The notes under the pieces are model-generated. The model saw only the letters and a program-made list of their open reading frames with translations. It searched no databases and was not told where the DNA came from. The position numbers and the translations under genes were made by a program. Below, one piece after another: positions 27,482 through 35,870 of a stretch of 64,000 nucleotides of DNA. The stretch comes from Solitalea longa (GTDB lineage: Bacteria > Bacteroidota > Bacteroidia > Sphingobacteriales > Sphingobacteriaceae), in the NCBI RefSeq assembly GCF_002920915.1, contig NZ_PQVF01000002.1:370313-434312 (forward strand), written 5' to 3'. How positions within the stretch are numbered: the stretch's first letter is position 1; every line of letters begins with the position of its first letter.

Positions 27482-27750
27482 TTGAAAACAATGGTTCGAA
27501 AAACAAAGGCAGATCTGCTCTCAAAGCTTCAACCTGCATGGCCGCAAAAGTTTACATTCCGTTTCGCAGGTTTACACAATATGACCGGTAATGACTCCAA
27601 GAACATTTTTCTAATCCTTTACCAAGCGAACGAATACTATGTGATTTTTCACATAAGCCCGAAGGAGATTTCGTCCATTACTCGCCAGCGCAAAAAGTTA
27701 AATCTCACCGGCACCCACCAAAATCCGGTTCCTTTTTATAGCAGTTACAA
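27482..27750 (+). pseudogene. Decayed 3' end of a TPR-HTH regulator
   Basis: Nucleotide alignment to the end of regulator 2 (about 17395-17708) runs through landmarks such as the CTATGTG(A/C)TTTTT stretch, GGAGATTTCGTCCATTAC versus GGAAATTTCGGCCATTAC, GCAAAAAGTTAAA and ACCAAAATC. The translation still shows PKEISSITRQRKKLNLTG. A 36-nt deletion after ATTAC removes the recognition-helix region (HQTTKTLEIART in the paralog), and frameshifts and loss of the TPR part complete the decay. An open frame of 130 codons crosses the area, but it is out of register with the homology and ends in low-complexity K-rich sequence, so I do not call it a gene. Confidence 0.8.
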
Positions 27751-28039
27751 TAATCTCAATAGCTTGTTGCCAGTAGTGGTGGCAACAAGCAAAAAAAAGA
27801 AGCACCAAACAGCTCGTCTAATTGTAAAAAACTCTCTTTCAGCAACTAAAGAGCGACTAACTCCTCAATTGTAGTAGTTTATTTATGGTCAAAACCCCAT
27901 GTAGTAGTGGTTTTGTAATGGTGCTTTCTTACTTAATAACCATCCTAAAGCCCGTATTTAGTACTTCGAAAACCAATCAGTTTTAATTGAAAAGTAGTGT
28001 ACGTTCTCTAAGAGCATTTTCTATTTCAATGAATTAACA
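27751..28039. other. Intergenic region before the AraC gene, duplicated from 17709-17960
   Basis: No gene. It aligns with divergence to the region after regulator 2 (CTTTCAGCAACTAAA versus CCTTCAGAAACTAAA, AGTTTATTTATGGTCA versus GGTTTATTTATAATCA), and includes the triple operator at 27870-27922. A small hairpin (TTGTTGCC...GGCAACAA, 27767-27789) is present. Confidence 0.6.
27870..27922 (+). promoter_or_regulatory. Putative operator upstream of the AraC gene: three direct repeats at 0, 33 and 44
   Basis: TGTAGTAGT at 27870, AGTAGTGGT at 27903 and TGTAATGGT at 27914. The spacing is the same as at 17817. Since the two regions are duplicates, the kept spacing is partly shared ancestry, but the repeat units are better kept than the sequence between them. 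Confidence 0.55.
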
Positions 28040-28975
28040 ATGGAAGGAAATAAAAAGAATAACGGATTTGTGGGTGAAAAACTAATTAGTGTTCCTGACA
28101 GAGCATTAAACAAATATGTGCTCAATAGCTCTTTTATAAACGCACTATATCTTACTCAAATTGGATATTACCCGAATGCTGACCTGCATTATCGCAAAAG
28201 AGAAAAAGGGAGTACCGATTATGTTTTGATTTACTGTTTAGAGGGTAAAGGCCACGTTGAGACACCAAGAGGAGTTTACAGCTTACAGTACAACCAGTTT
28301 ATTTTATTACCTCCTGATCAGTACCATAGTTATTGGGCCGACAGTGAAAGTCCATGGACCATTTACTGGGTACATGTTAATGGTAATATGCTTAACGAAT
28401 TGAATCATAACCTTAAGCTGGCTGTTTATGAAGCGCCAACAAATTTGCCATTTAACGACCAGATAATGGAATTGTGGGATGAGATGTATTCTAGTTTGTC
28501 GGACGGATTTACGGAGGAAAACTTAGGCTACACGAATCTTTGTTTATCTCGCTTTATGTCTTTTTTCCTATATCCGAGTAAAGGCACTAAGGTACAATCG
28601 GAGTTAATGAAGGAAGATCAGCTTGATCAATCTAAATTATATATGAAGGCTAATATTCATAAGCGCCTTACAGTAGATGAGATTGCCAAGAAATTTAATT
28701 ATTCGCCCTCTCATTATTCTACATTGTTTAAGCAAAAAGAAGGGGTAGCTCCTATTGATTATTTTATCAGAATAAAAATAAGATGTGCTTGTCAACTATT
28801 AGCACAAAGCAATCTTATTATAAAAGAAGTAGCTGAAAAGATCGGCTATGACGACCCTTATTACTTTTCAAGAATTTTCAAGAAAGTAACGGGTAAATCT
28901 CCTCATGAATACCGTCTAACAACCAGTAAAAACAGGTATTCGACTGTTATAGAGGAACTGGCTTTAGCTATTTAA
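28040..28975 (+). CDS. AraC-family transcription regulator
   Basis: 311 residues. N-terminal cupin-type AraC arm, about 30-160 (VLIYCLEGKGHVETPRGVYSL, FILLPPDQYHSYWADSESPW), which usually binds a sugar or related ligand. C-terminal double helix-turn-helix about 200-290: LTVDEIAKKFNYSPSHYSTLFKQKEG and IIKEVAEKIGYDDPYYFSRIFKKVTGKSPHEYR (pieces seen directly). It has its own terminator. The triple TGTAGTRRT array lies 118 nt before the start, suggesting control by a TPR-HTH protein. Target genes are unknown; the GH3 enzyme and acyltransferase nearby are possible. Confidence 0.92.
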   Translation: MEGNKKNNGFVGEKLISVPDRALNKYVLNSSFINALYLTQIGYYPNADLHYRKREKGSTDYVLIYCLEGKGHVETPRGVYSLQYNQFILLPPDQYHSYWADSESPWTIYWVHVNGNMLNELNHNLKLAVYEAPTNLPFNDQIMELWDEMYSSLSDGFTEENLGYTNLCLSRFMSFFLYPSKGTKVQSELMKEDQLDQSKLYMKANIHKRLTVDEIAKKFNYSPSHYSTLFKQKEGVAPIDYFIRIKIRCACQLLAQSNLIIKEVAEKIGYDDPYYFSRIFKKVTGKSPHEYRLTTSKNRYSTVIEELALAI

Positions 28976-29007
28976 TTTAACCCAAATCATAGCGTGCGTT
29001 TGCTAAG

Positions 29008-29033
29008 AATAGGGGCTTCGGCCCCTATTTCTT
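29008..29033 (+). terminator. Terminator of the AraC gene
   Basis: Stem AATAGGGGC / GCCCCTATT closed by a TTCG tetraloop and followed by TTCTTC, 33 nt after the stop codon. Confidence 0.85.
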
Positions 29034-29162
29034 CAAAATGCTTGATTTTATTTATAGGCGCCTTCATATAACTAAATATATAAACTGAGCTTTATTGTTG
29101 TCAATTAGCTCCGGAATTAAACTTAATTATTGATTTTGTTGATTAAGCCTAAATTCCAAACA

Positions 29163-29196
29163 AAAAGAGTTTCCTCGCGGAAACTCTTTTGTTTTT
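29163..29196 (+). terminator. Second, orphan plus-strand terminator
   Basis: Perfect 12-bp stem AAAAGAGTTTCC / GGAAACTCTTTT with loop TCGC and tail GTTTTT. No plus-strand gene lies between it and the AraC terminator, 130 nt upstream. Confidence 0.8.
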
Positions 29197-29227
29197 AAGC
29201 CAACTGATTCGTAATTAAACAAATAAA

Positions 29228-29254
29228 AAGTGCAGCTCTTAAAGCACCGCACTT
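29228..29254 (-). terminator. Terminator of the acyltransferase gene
   Basis: Arms AAGTGC and GCACTT; on the minus strand the stem is followed by TTTTTATTTG, 26 nt after the acyltransferase stop. Confidence 0.65.
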
Positions 29255-29280
29255 AAAATTTCATTTTAATACCGCCATGG

Positions 29281-30435
29281 TTACAACTGAACGTTAGCGG
29301 TAGTTTTTGTTTTTTTCATGAACCTATTAGACAGCCAATGTCTTACTGGTTCGTCATAAAGTTTCAATATAACATAAGAGATCAGCACCATAAGAATTAG
29401 CAATCCAAACCCTAACCAGGCTCCGAGTTGAAGCGGTATGTTATTCTTCATTATCCAGGCATAAAATGCATAGATGAATGGGTAGTGAATTATATAGATC
29501 GGATAGGATACATCGCCCAAAAATTTGCATACTTTCTCAGCGACCTTGTTTTTTACATCTCCGATAGCACCTAAATAAATGATTATCGGGAAAATCAAAA
29601 TTACGATCAGCGAATCATATATCCCGTTCATCCAAACGTTGTCATGTCCTCCAACCCGAGGGAAACTTAACACGGCTACCAGCAATAAACTTGAAACTAA
29701 AAAAGTGCTTTTAGTTTCTATTACTTTTATGGTTCTTCTAAGCAGCATTCCTGCCATGTAAGGAAACAAAAGACGGGTAAAACCAATTCTTAGTTGTTCA
29801 GGGTCAATAGACCAGCCCCCAATAATATCTCCGTTTTTACTTGTTACCGCCAAGTGTATCAAAGCCGCCCCGGCAATAAACACCAAAACACCCAACATTA
29901 CCTTTGACAATCTTCTTAAAACTAATGCATGAAGGATGTTGGCAATGTATTCAAAAAACAAGGACCAGGCAGGACCATTTAAGGGATGCATTTCACTCCA
30001 CCCTCTTATATCCATAGATGGTGTAACCGGAATTAAGGTACAGCCAATTATGAAGATTAAAAGTAATTGCCAAATTGAAGTACCTTCAATCTTAGGAAAC
30101 ATTGGTGATTCTCCGAAAAAGAAAAGTATAGCGCCAATGATCATCCCCACTATTATCATCGGGTGAAGCCGGATAATTCGTCTTTTGAAAAAGTCTTTCA
30201 GAGACATGGTATTCCATCGGTCGTCATAGGCATGTGCCATAACATAACCTGATAGCATAAAGAAGAAATCAACGGCAAGATAACCATGGTTTATTAGTTG
30301 TTGAACATGGTCTCCATTTGAATAATACTCCAAAACATGAAATAAAACAACCGTAATAGCAGCTACACCTCTTAATGCATCAAGGATTAAAAAATGTCTT
30401 TTAGAGTCGACGAAAGAAGAACTTGATGTAATCAT
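29281..30435 (-). CDS. Acyltransferase 3 family integral membrane protein
   Basis: 384 residues. It opens LDALRGVAAITVVLFHVLEYY, the typical start of the acyltransferase-3 family (as in O-antigen and exopolysaccharide O-acetylases). The second helix has LAVDFFFMLSGYVMAHAY and the catalytic His-region pattern FFKRRIIRLHP. About ten membrane helices follow, including YPIYIIHYPFIYAFYAW. It likely transfers an acyl group to an exported sugar at the inner membrane. It follows the GH3 gene after a terminator and has its own terminator. The acceptor is unknown; the polysaccharide made by the GT2 fusion is one possibility (weak inference). Confidence 0.9.
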   Translation of the reverse strand: MITSSSSFVDSKRHFLILDALRGVAAITVVLFHVLEYYSNGDHVQQLINHGYLAVDFFFMLSGYVMAHAYDDRWNTMSLKDFFKRRIIRLHPMIIVGMIIGAILFFFGESPMFPKIEGTSIWQLLLIFIIGCTLIPVTPSMDIRGWSEMHPLNGPAWSLFFEYIANILHALVLRRLSKVMLGVLVFIAGAALIHLAVTSKNGDIIGGWSIDPEQLRIGFTRLLFPYMAGMLLRRTIKVIETKSTFLVSSLLLVAVLSFPRVGGHDNVWMNGIYDSLIVILIFPIIIYLGAIGDVKNKVAEKVCKFLGDVSYPIYIIHYPFIYAFYAWIMKNNIPLQLGAWLGFGLLILMVLISYVILKLYDEPVRHWLSNRFMKKTKTTANVQL

Positions 30436-30517
30436 TTTTTTCGTTTTTTGGTTTAATTAATTGTTTTAGGAGCGCTATTATTTTTTGGTTTAAAGCTTAT
30501 TTAGAAAATCGAATTAA

Positions 30518-30540
30518 AAAGCCCCTATTACAGGGGCTTT
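30518..30540 (-). terminator. Terminator of the GH3 gene
   Basis: Stem AAAGCCCCT / AGGGGCTTT with a 5-nt loop and a T run on the minus strand, 8 nt after the GH3 stop. Confidence 0.85.
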
Positions 30541-30547
30541 CCAATTG

Positions 30548-32767
30548 TTATTTTAATTTAAATGCTACTTTAGTTTTAATATCCGAAGATGAGGCACCGA
30601 TCAATGCTTCAAAATCACCTGGCTCAGCTACCCAAGCATGTTTTTTATCATCAAAGAAACTCAAGGCTGATTTATCAACCGTAATAGAAACAGTTTTGGT
30701 TTCGCCGGCTTTAAGGGCTACTTTTTCAAAACCTTTAAGTTCTTTAACCGGGCGAGGCAATGACGATTTTAAATCAGTGATGTACAATTGAACCACTTCG
30801 GCACCATCGCGCTTACCAGTATTTTTCACCTCAACATTAAAGGTAATTTTATCATCGGCAGTAAGCTCTTTTTTATCAGCAGTTACTTTACCGTATTCAA
30901 AAGTGGTGTAGCTTAAGCCATGTCCAAAGCTGAACAAAGGCTTAATTTTTTGCTTATCAGCATAACGGTAGCCTACAAATAATCCTTCACGGTAAGTTTG
31001 CTCATTATTTTTTCCAGGGAAATCACCTAAGGCATGTGCACCATTATCGGTTAATTTAACCGGGAATGTGAAGGTTAATTTACCCGAGGGGTTTACATCA
31101 CCTACTAATACTTCAGCCAGGGCATTTCCTGCTTCGGTACCTAAAAACCATCCCTGTACAATACCCGGAACTTCATTTACCCATGGCATTGCCACTGCAT
31201 TGCCCGAAATATTTACAAATACCAGGTTTTTATTCACCTTCACCAATTCACTAACTAATTTATCCTGATCATAAGGAAGCTCAAGACCTTTACGGTCAGC
31301 ACCTTCAGCATCCTGATGGTCACTTTTGTTCAAACCACCAATAAAGATCACAATATCAGCCGATTTAGCCACACTGATAGCCTCGGCCTGTAACTCCGCT
31401 GCAGAACGTTTTTCTGCTAAATTCTGTCCCGAAACAACACCATTATAGCTACCCGAAGCATCACCTACATAACCGCGAGCATAAACGATCTCGGCTTGAG
31501 AGCCAATTCTTTTCTTTAGCCCATCCAATGGAGATACTTCATATTTTGCTTTCAGCGAAGAACTTCCTCCACCTACAGTCATCATCTTAATAGCATTCTC
31601 ACCAATTACAGCAACTTTCTTTGTTATATTCAGATCAATTGGAAGAATATTGTTCTTGTTCTGTAAAAGCACAATCCCCTCTTCTGCAATCTTACGGCCG
31701 GCTAAAGCATGCTCTTTAGTAGCAAATGAGCCAAAAGGTCTGTTCCGGTTCATCGTGGTTAAAAACGATAAACGAAGAATACGGCGAACCTTTTCATCCA
31801 ACTCCTCTGTTCCTACTTTACCCTCTTTGATCAATTTTAAATAGGGTTGGGCTAGATAGTAGTTATCGTAGGCATTACTTGTTCCCCATGATAAACCATT
31901 TGTCCAGGTACCAAACTCCATATCCAATCCATTATGAATTGCCTGATTAAGATCGTGAACACCTCCCCAGTCAGAAATTACCACCCCTTCGAAACCCCAT
32001 TCTTTACGCAAAATATCTTTCAATAAAAACTCGTTGTGACAGCATTGTTGTCCTTTGTACTTATTGTATGAACCCATAATTGCCAAGGCACCACCTTCCT
32101 GAACGGCTGCTTTAAATGCCGGCAGATAAATTTCATACAATGTTCGGTCATCAACATTTACATTTACAGTATTACGATCGGTTTCCTGGTTGTTCAATGC
32201 AAAATGCTTAACACAAGCTGCTACACCATTTTGTTGCACTCCCTTAATATAAGGCACTACCATTTGACCTGATAGGAACGGATCTTCGCCCATGTATTCG
32301 AAATTCCTTCCGTTTAATGGAGAACGATAAATATTTACACCCGGACCCAACAACACGTTTTTATTACGGTAGCGAGCTTCTTGCCCAATTGAATTACCAT
32401 ACAACGAGGCCATATCTCTATTCCAGGTAGCGGCTAAACACGTTAGCGCGGGAAATGCCGTACATGAGTCATTCGTCCAACCTGCTTGCGACCATTCATC
32501 CCATAAAACCTCTGTACGAATACCGTGAGGACCATCGGTCATCCAGTTTTCTGGAATTCCCAAACGAGGAACTCCAGGAGAGCTGAATTTCGATTGCGCA
32601 TGACACATGGCTATTTTCTCTTCCAATGTCATTTTAGATAGAGCATCTTCTACACGCTCCTTAAGCGGTTTGCTATCATCTAAATAAACGGGAACTTTAT
32701 TTTGCCCGAAAACACTAACAACGCTGCCAAACAACAAGGCAACAGCTATAAGAGTATTTTTTTTCAT
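30548..32767 (-). CDS. Glycoside hydrolase family 3 (beta-glucosidase-like), exported
   Basis: 739 residues with signal peptide 1-21 (ends VFGQ). GH3 N-terminal TIM-barrel with the nucleophile Asp266 in GVVISDWGG, plus DGPHGIR, GRNFEYMGEDP and CVKHFALNNQE (Lys187-His188). The (alpha/beta)6 sandwich domain covers about 370-590. A C-terminal fibronectin III-like domain covers about 655-725 (NTGKRDGAEVVQLYI, RPVKELKGFEKV). All domains and catalytic residues are intact, so it should hydrolyse beta-linked oligosaccharides in the periplasm. Single gene unit with its own terminator; the exact linkage is not predictable. Confidence 0.93.
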   Translation of the reverse strand: MKKNTLIAVALLFGSVVSVFGQNKVPVYLDDSKPLKERVEDALSKMTLEEKIAMCHAQSKFSSPGVPRLGIPENWMTDGPHGIRTEVLWDEWSQAGWTNDSCTAFPALTCLAATWNRDMASLYGNSIGQEARYRNKNVLLGPGVNIYRSPLNGRNFEYMGEDPFLSGQMVVPYIKGVQQNGVAACVKHFALNNQETDRNTVNVNVDDRTLYEIYLPAFKAAVQEGGALAIMGSYNKYKGQQCCHNEFLLKDILRKEWGFEGVVISDWGGVHDLNQAIHNGLDMEFGTWTNGLSWGTSNAYDNYYLAQPYLKLIKEGKVGTEELDEKVRRILRLSFLTTMNRNRPFGSFATKEHALAGRKIAEEGIVLLQNKNNILPIDLNITKKVAVIGENAIKMMTVGGGSSSLKAKYEVSPLDGLKKRIGSQAEIVYARGYVGDASGSYNGVVSGQNLAEKRSAAELQAEAISVAKSADIVIFIGGLNKSDHQDAEGADRKGLELPYDQDKLVSELVKVNKNLVFVNISGNAVAMPWVNEVPGIVQGWFLGTEAGNALAEVLVGDVNPSGKLTFTFPVKLTDNGAHALGDFPGKNNEQTYREGLFVGYRYADKQKIKPLFSFGHGLSYTTFEYGKVTADKKELTADDKITFNVEVKNTGKRDGAEVVQLYITDLKSSLPRPVKELKGFEKVALKAGETKTVSITVDKSALSFFDDKKHAWVAEPGDFEALIGASSSDIKTKVAFKLK

Positions 32768-33118
32768 AATTATAGAACTAACAATAATTTAATATTTTTC
32801 AAATTGGTTGCAACTCAGCTATAGGAGTAAGGGAGCTTAATTAATGAAGTTAAAACTAGAGAAATAAAGTAACGACCAAAGGTGCTAAAGAAAAAAAGTA
32901 GTAAATGAATATACTTAAACCACTGACCAACAATCAACTAAACACCAAATTCAGTTGCAAAAAAGTAGTAAATCAGGAATCAAACACGCTACTTTCAGTG
33001 GTAATTGAAGCAATATTCATCACTGATTTCCAAAAAAAACACCCCGATCAAATGACCGGGACGACTAAAGTTAATTGAAGAAATTCTTTAAGGTTATTAC
33101 ATGCCTGCTTGTAAGGCT
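32768..33118. other. Intergenic region upstream of the GH3 gene
   Basis: 351 bp without a gene. It holds an exact 15-nt direct repeat AAAAAAGTAGTAAAT (32892-32906 and 32959-32973), a CTACTTT inverted partner at 32989-32995, and a minus-strand terminator at 33032-33060. Confidence 0.6.
33032..33060 (-). terminator. Terminator of the EEP-fold gene
   Basis: Arms CCCGATCA (33043-33050) and TGACCGGG (33053-33060) with one G-T pair; the minus-strand tail has eight T residues. Confidence 0.75.
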
Positions 33119-33940
33119 TTATCGATATAACAGTTCTGCATATACAGGTCGGTGATCCGAAGCATAGGTATCTTCAATTACAGTATGCTTCACAACTACG
33201 ATCTTCTTAATCAATCGCTTTTCAAAAGCAATAAAATCAATAGTTTGATTAGGAATATCCTGAGGAACAGTAGGCTCGCAATCCAAACAGCTGCGCTGGA
33301 AATCCTTATCTAAAAGGTTGATGACCAAGCTATTTGGAGTATCGTTAAAATCACCCCCAATTAAAAAAGGCACCTTGTTGCCACCTGCTTTTTTTATTTT
33401 TATTATTTCATTGATTTGCAGTGCCCGATTCTCAGCGCTTTCTACATCCAAATGCGTGCTTGCAAATCGAATTTGTTTTTTATCACTAAGGGAAAGTTTT
33501 GCCGTTAATAAAACGCGTTGCTCGGATTGCGGCTTGGCATCCTTAGGTAAATTATAACACTGCACCTCACTAATTGGAAATTTTGAAAGAATGGCTACAC
33601 CGTAGCCGCCTCCTGCATAATCTAGAGCTTTGCCAAAACAGAAATACATACCGCAAGCTTTAGCAATAGCTTCAGCTTCATTAAGCTCTTTGCCTGATCT
33701 TGAAGTATTCACGTCAATTTCCTGTAACGCAACAATTGATGCATTACTCTGTTTTACCACGTTAATTATGGCCGGCACATCAATGATTGTTTTACCCGGA
33801 GGATTACAGTGATGAACATTATAGGTTAATATTCGCAAGGTATCCACTCCTGCTTTTGGGGCTTGGGCAAATGCAAAATCCATCTGAAAGCCCACAAACC
33901 ACATGCATAGCCCGAATATTAGTATTCTCTTTCTACTCAT
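33119..33940 (-). CDS. Endonuclease/exonuclease/phosphatase family protein, exported
   Basis: 273 residues with a signal peptide 1-26 (ends AFAQ). One EEP domain with the complete set of motifs: ILTYNVHHC, IVALQEIDVNTSR (metal-binding Glu), STHLD, GGDFNDTPNS, and the C-terminal SDHRPVYAEL (catalytic Asp-His). Exported members of this fold hydrolyse phosphodiesters (nucleic acid, sphingomyelin, inositol phosphates); the substrate here is unknown. It follows the TlpA-like gene 34024-35787 after a terminator and ends the minus-strand cluster before the GH3 unit. Confidence 0.88.
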   Translation of the reverse strand: MSRKRILIFGLCMWFVGFQMDFAFAQAPKAGVDTLRILTYNVHHCNPPGKTIIDVPAIINVVKQSNASIVALQEIDVNTSRSGKELNEAEAIAKACGMYFCFGKALDYAGGGYGVAILSKFPISEVQCYNLPKDAKPQSEQRVLLTAKLSLSDKKQIRFASTHLDVESAENRALQINEIIKIKKAGGNKVPFLIGGDFNDTPNSLVINLLDKDFQRSCLDCEPTVPQDIPNQTIDFIAFEKRLIKKIVVVKHTVIEDTYASDHRPVYAELLYR

Positions 33941-33971
33941 CGATTAATTGTTTAATAAATTAACGGTATAA

Positions 33972-34010
33972 ACAACAAAAGTGGTCTTGCTGAAGGCCAC
34001 TTTCGTTGTT
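33972..34010 (-). terminator. Long terminator hairpin after TlpA-like gene 34024-35787
   Basis: Arms AACAACAAAAGTGG and CCACTTTCGTTGTT with a small internal CTT/AAG extension and one mismatch each side; minus-strand tail TTTTGTTGTTTAT. Confidence 0.75.
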
Positions 34011-34023
34011 AAGCTCATAAAGC

Positions 34024-35787
34024 TTAAATATTTCTATTTAATTCACGATCAATATATTTCTTAAGCTTTTCCTTACTTTCAGGAAGTGGACAACGGACCT
34101 CCGCCCAGTTACCCTTTTTATCGATTAATAAAAAGCGGGGAATCGCATTCATTTTGTACTTACGCCCAAATGTTCTGCCGAAATCATCCAAAAGCTGCAC
34201 TCCTTCAAGCTGCTTTTCATGAATCATGTTCATCCATTTTTCCTTGTCTTTTGCGGCATCCAGAGAAATACCTACAAAAACGATACTGTCATTTCCTTTA
34301 TAGAGTTCTTCAACTTCTTTCAGGAAAGGCATTTGCGCTTTGCAAGGTCCGCACCAGGTAGCCCAAACATCAACCAAAACCACTTTGCCTTTAAAATCTT
34401 TCATGTTTACCATTTTGCCGTTTGCGTCGGGCAAAGTAAAATCATAGGCTGATTTACCAAGATATGCCGTGTCAGCAGCGTACATACCGCTAACACCATC
34501 GTACTTTGCTTTAACAGAAGGCACTTTAGTATATTTCTTGTATGGCAGGAAAACATCACGAAACTCCGTATAGTTACTCACGTTGAACTCCAGTTCATTC
34601 AACTGTGATTTTAACAAATAAGCCTTTAGTGTATCATTGGGGGTCGAATTCATTAAAACCTTCACCTTTTCAGCATCTGTCATTTCTTTGGCCTTGCTTT
34701 CGTCCAAACTGAGTTTTGCATTCAGATTGATATAATTATCACCCTCACCCAATTTCAATAAATCGGCTGAGTTGATGGTATTCGCTTTTAATGTCTGTTT
34801 GTAATAATCGGGAACGTTTACAAACTCTTTATACATAGACGAAAATGACCCTCTGTTCACGCTATTTGTTTTTAACAGCATGTTCAATGCGGCCATATTG
34901 TTATCGAGCTGTGCTGCCGTTTTAAAGAGCGCGTTAAACTTAGCGTTCTTGGTTTTAACTTGTTGCACAAACGCTTTGATCGTCGGCTGCAGCGGCTGAT
35001 AAACTGTTGTAAAGCTTTCGAGATTAGTCTGTTTATTCGCTTTTTTTAGCATTTCAGTAAGAGGACTTTTCAATTCCTCCCATTTCTGAAGCACATTATT
35101 TTCTTCGGTTGATTTAGCTGCACTGATTTGCGCTCCGGTTCTGTTATCTAAAACCAATTGCAACTGATCATTAGGTTTTAGGTATACCTGCTTTTTCCAG
35201 CCCATAGTGGTAAGGTAATACAACCCTTCCTTTTCAAGAGGTACCAAAATATTAAAAACAGAATCTCCTACTTTAGTAAAAATGGTTTGAACCGGCTCCA
35301 ACCGACCTTCAACCACCTTTTCGAAAGTAAGGTCTACCCCAAATTTGGCATTGTTAAACGCACCTGAAATTGACACCGTTGAGAATTTAGCCGGCAGCTT
35401 TTCAATTTTAAAACCTGATTTTTGAGCAAACAGGGCAGGATCGATAGTTAAGTTTAAACTATTTTTTCCTGTCAGGTTTAAAGGATAAGTGGCCTCAGCT
35501 TCAGGCTCCAACCTGCGATGACCCATTTTCATTACCCTTACCTTCAGTTGATAAGTTACATCTGCATTTGCTGGAAAAACCATTGAAAAAGTAGTATTGC
35601 CGGGATCATTATTGTATTGAACTACTCTGAAACCCTTATCACCCGACTTGCCCCCAATCGTGATCTCATAATACTTTTTTTGGGTAAAAGAACCGGTGAT
35701 TGTTACCAGCCGCGATTGTGCTGATGCATTTACCGCTGCGGCAATGCATAAAAGGACAAGCGCTAAACTTTTAATGAAATTTCTCAT
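34024..35787 (-). CDS. TlpA-family thiol-disulfide oxidoreductase with DUF4369-like N-terminus (paralog A)
   Basis: 587 residues, the longest of the set. Signal peptide 1-24 (ends ASAQ). There are two tandem N-terminal beta domains (about 25-115 and 130-215: VSISGAFNNAKFGVDLTFE, EGLYYLTTMGWKKQVYLKPNDQ), a helical linker, then a thioredoxin domain about 445-585 with WATWCGPC (Cys479, Cys482) and NAIPRFLLID as the cis-proline loop. The active site is complete. Envelope-located thiol oxidoreductase of unknown partner. It follows gene 35871-37295 with an 83-nt gap in the same minus-strand run. Confidence 0.87.
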   Translation of the reverse strand: MRNFIKSLALVLLCIAAAVNASAQSRLVTITGSFTQKKYYEITIGGKSGDKGFRVVQYNNDPGNTTFSMVFPANADVTYQLKVRVMKMGHRRLEPEAEATYPLNLTGKNSLNLTIDPALFAQKSGFKIEKLPAKFSTVSISGAFNNAKFGVDLTFEKVVEGRLEPVQTIFTKVGDSVFNILVPLEKEGLYYLTTMGWKKQVYLKPNDQLQLVLDNRTGAQISAAKSTEENNVLQKWEELKSPLTEMLKKANKQTNLESFTTVYQPLQPTIKAFVQQVKTKNAKFNALFKTAAQLDNNMAALNMLLKTNSVNRGSFSSMYKEFVNVPDYYKQTLKANTINSADLLKLGEGDNYINLNAKLSLDESKAKEMTDAEKVKVLMNSTPNDTLKAYLLKSQLNELEFNVSNYTEFRDVFLPYKKYTKVPSVKAKYDGVSGMYAADTAYLGKSAYDFTLPDANGKMVNMKDFKGKVVLVDVWATWCGPCKAQMPFLKEVEELYKGNDSIVFVGISLDAAKDKEKWMNMIHEKQLEGVQLLDDFGRTFGRKYKMNAIPRFLLIDKKGNWAEVRCPLPESKEKLKKYIDRELNRNI

Positions 35788-35870
35788 ATCTCTTTCTTTT
35801 AATCAGTAAAACCTTCTGATAGGATCATTATATCCAATCAACAGGCACTCTAGTGTTAAATGCTGTTGAA

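Larger units (their letters stand above)
28976..29280. other. Intergenic region with three terminators
   Basis: 305 bp without a gene. Hairpins at 29008-29033, 29163-29196 and 29228-29254. The 130-nt stretch between the first two is AT-rich with no open frame; a short RNA ending at the second terminator is possible but unproven. Confidence 0.6.

Noticed and set aside
27482..27874. 130-codon plus-strand open frame
   Set aside because: It overlaps a decayed regulator 3' end, only part of it is in the homologous frame, and the rest is low-complexity. It is more likely a chance frame than a gene.
29228..29254. tRNA-like fold in the AraC/acyltransferase intergenic region
   Set aside because: It is a simple terminator stem; there is no cloverleaf, T-loop consensus or CCA end.
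32768..33060. Repeated GTAGTAAAT units as a CRISPR-like or tandem array
   Set aside because: Only two exact copies, no regular spacer and no cas gene.
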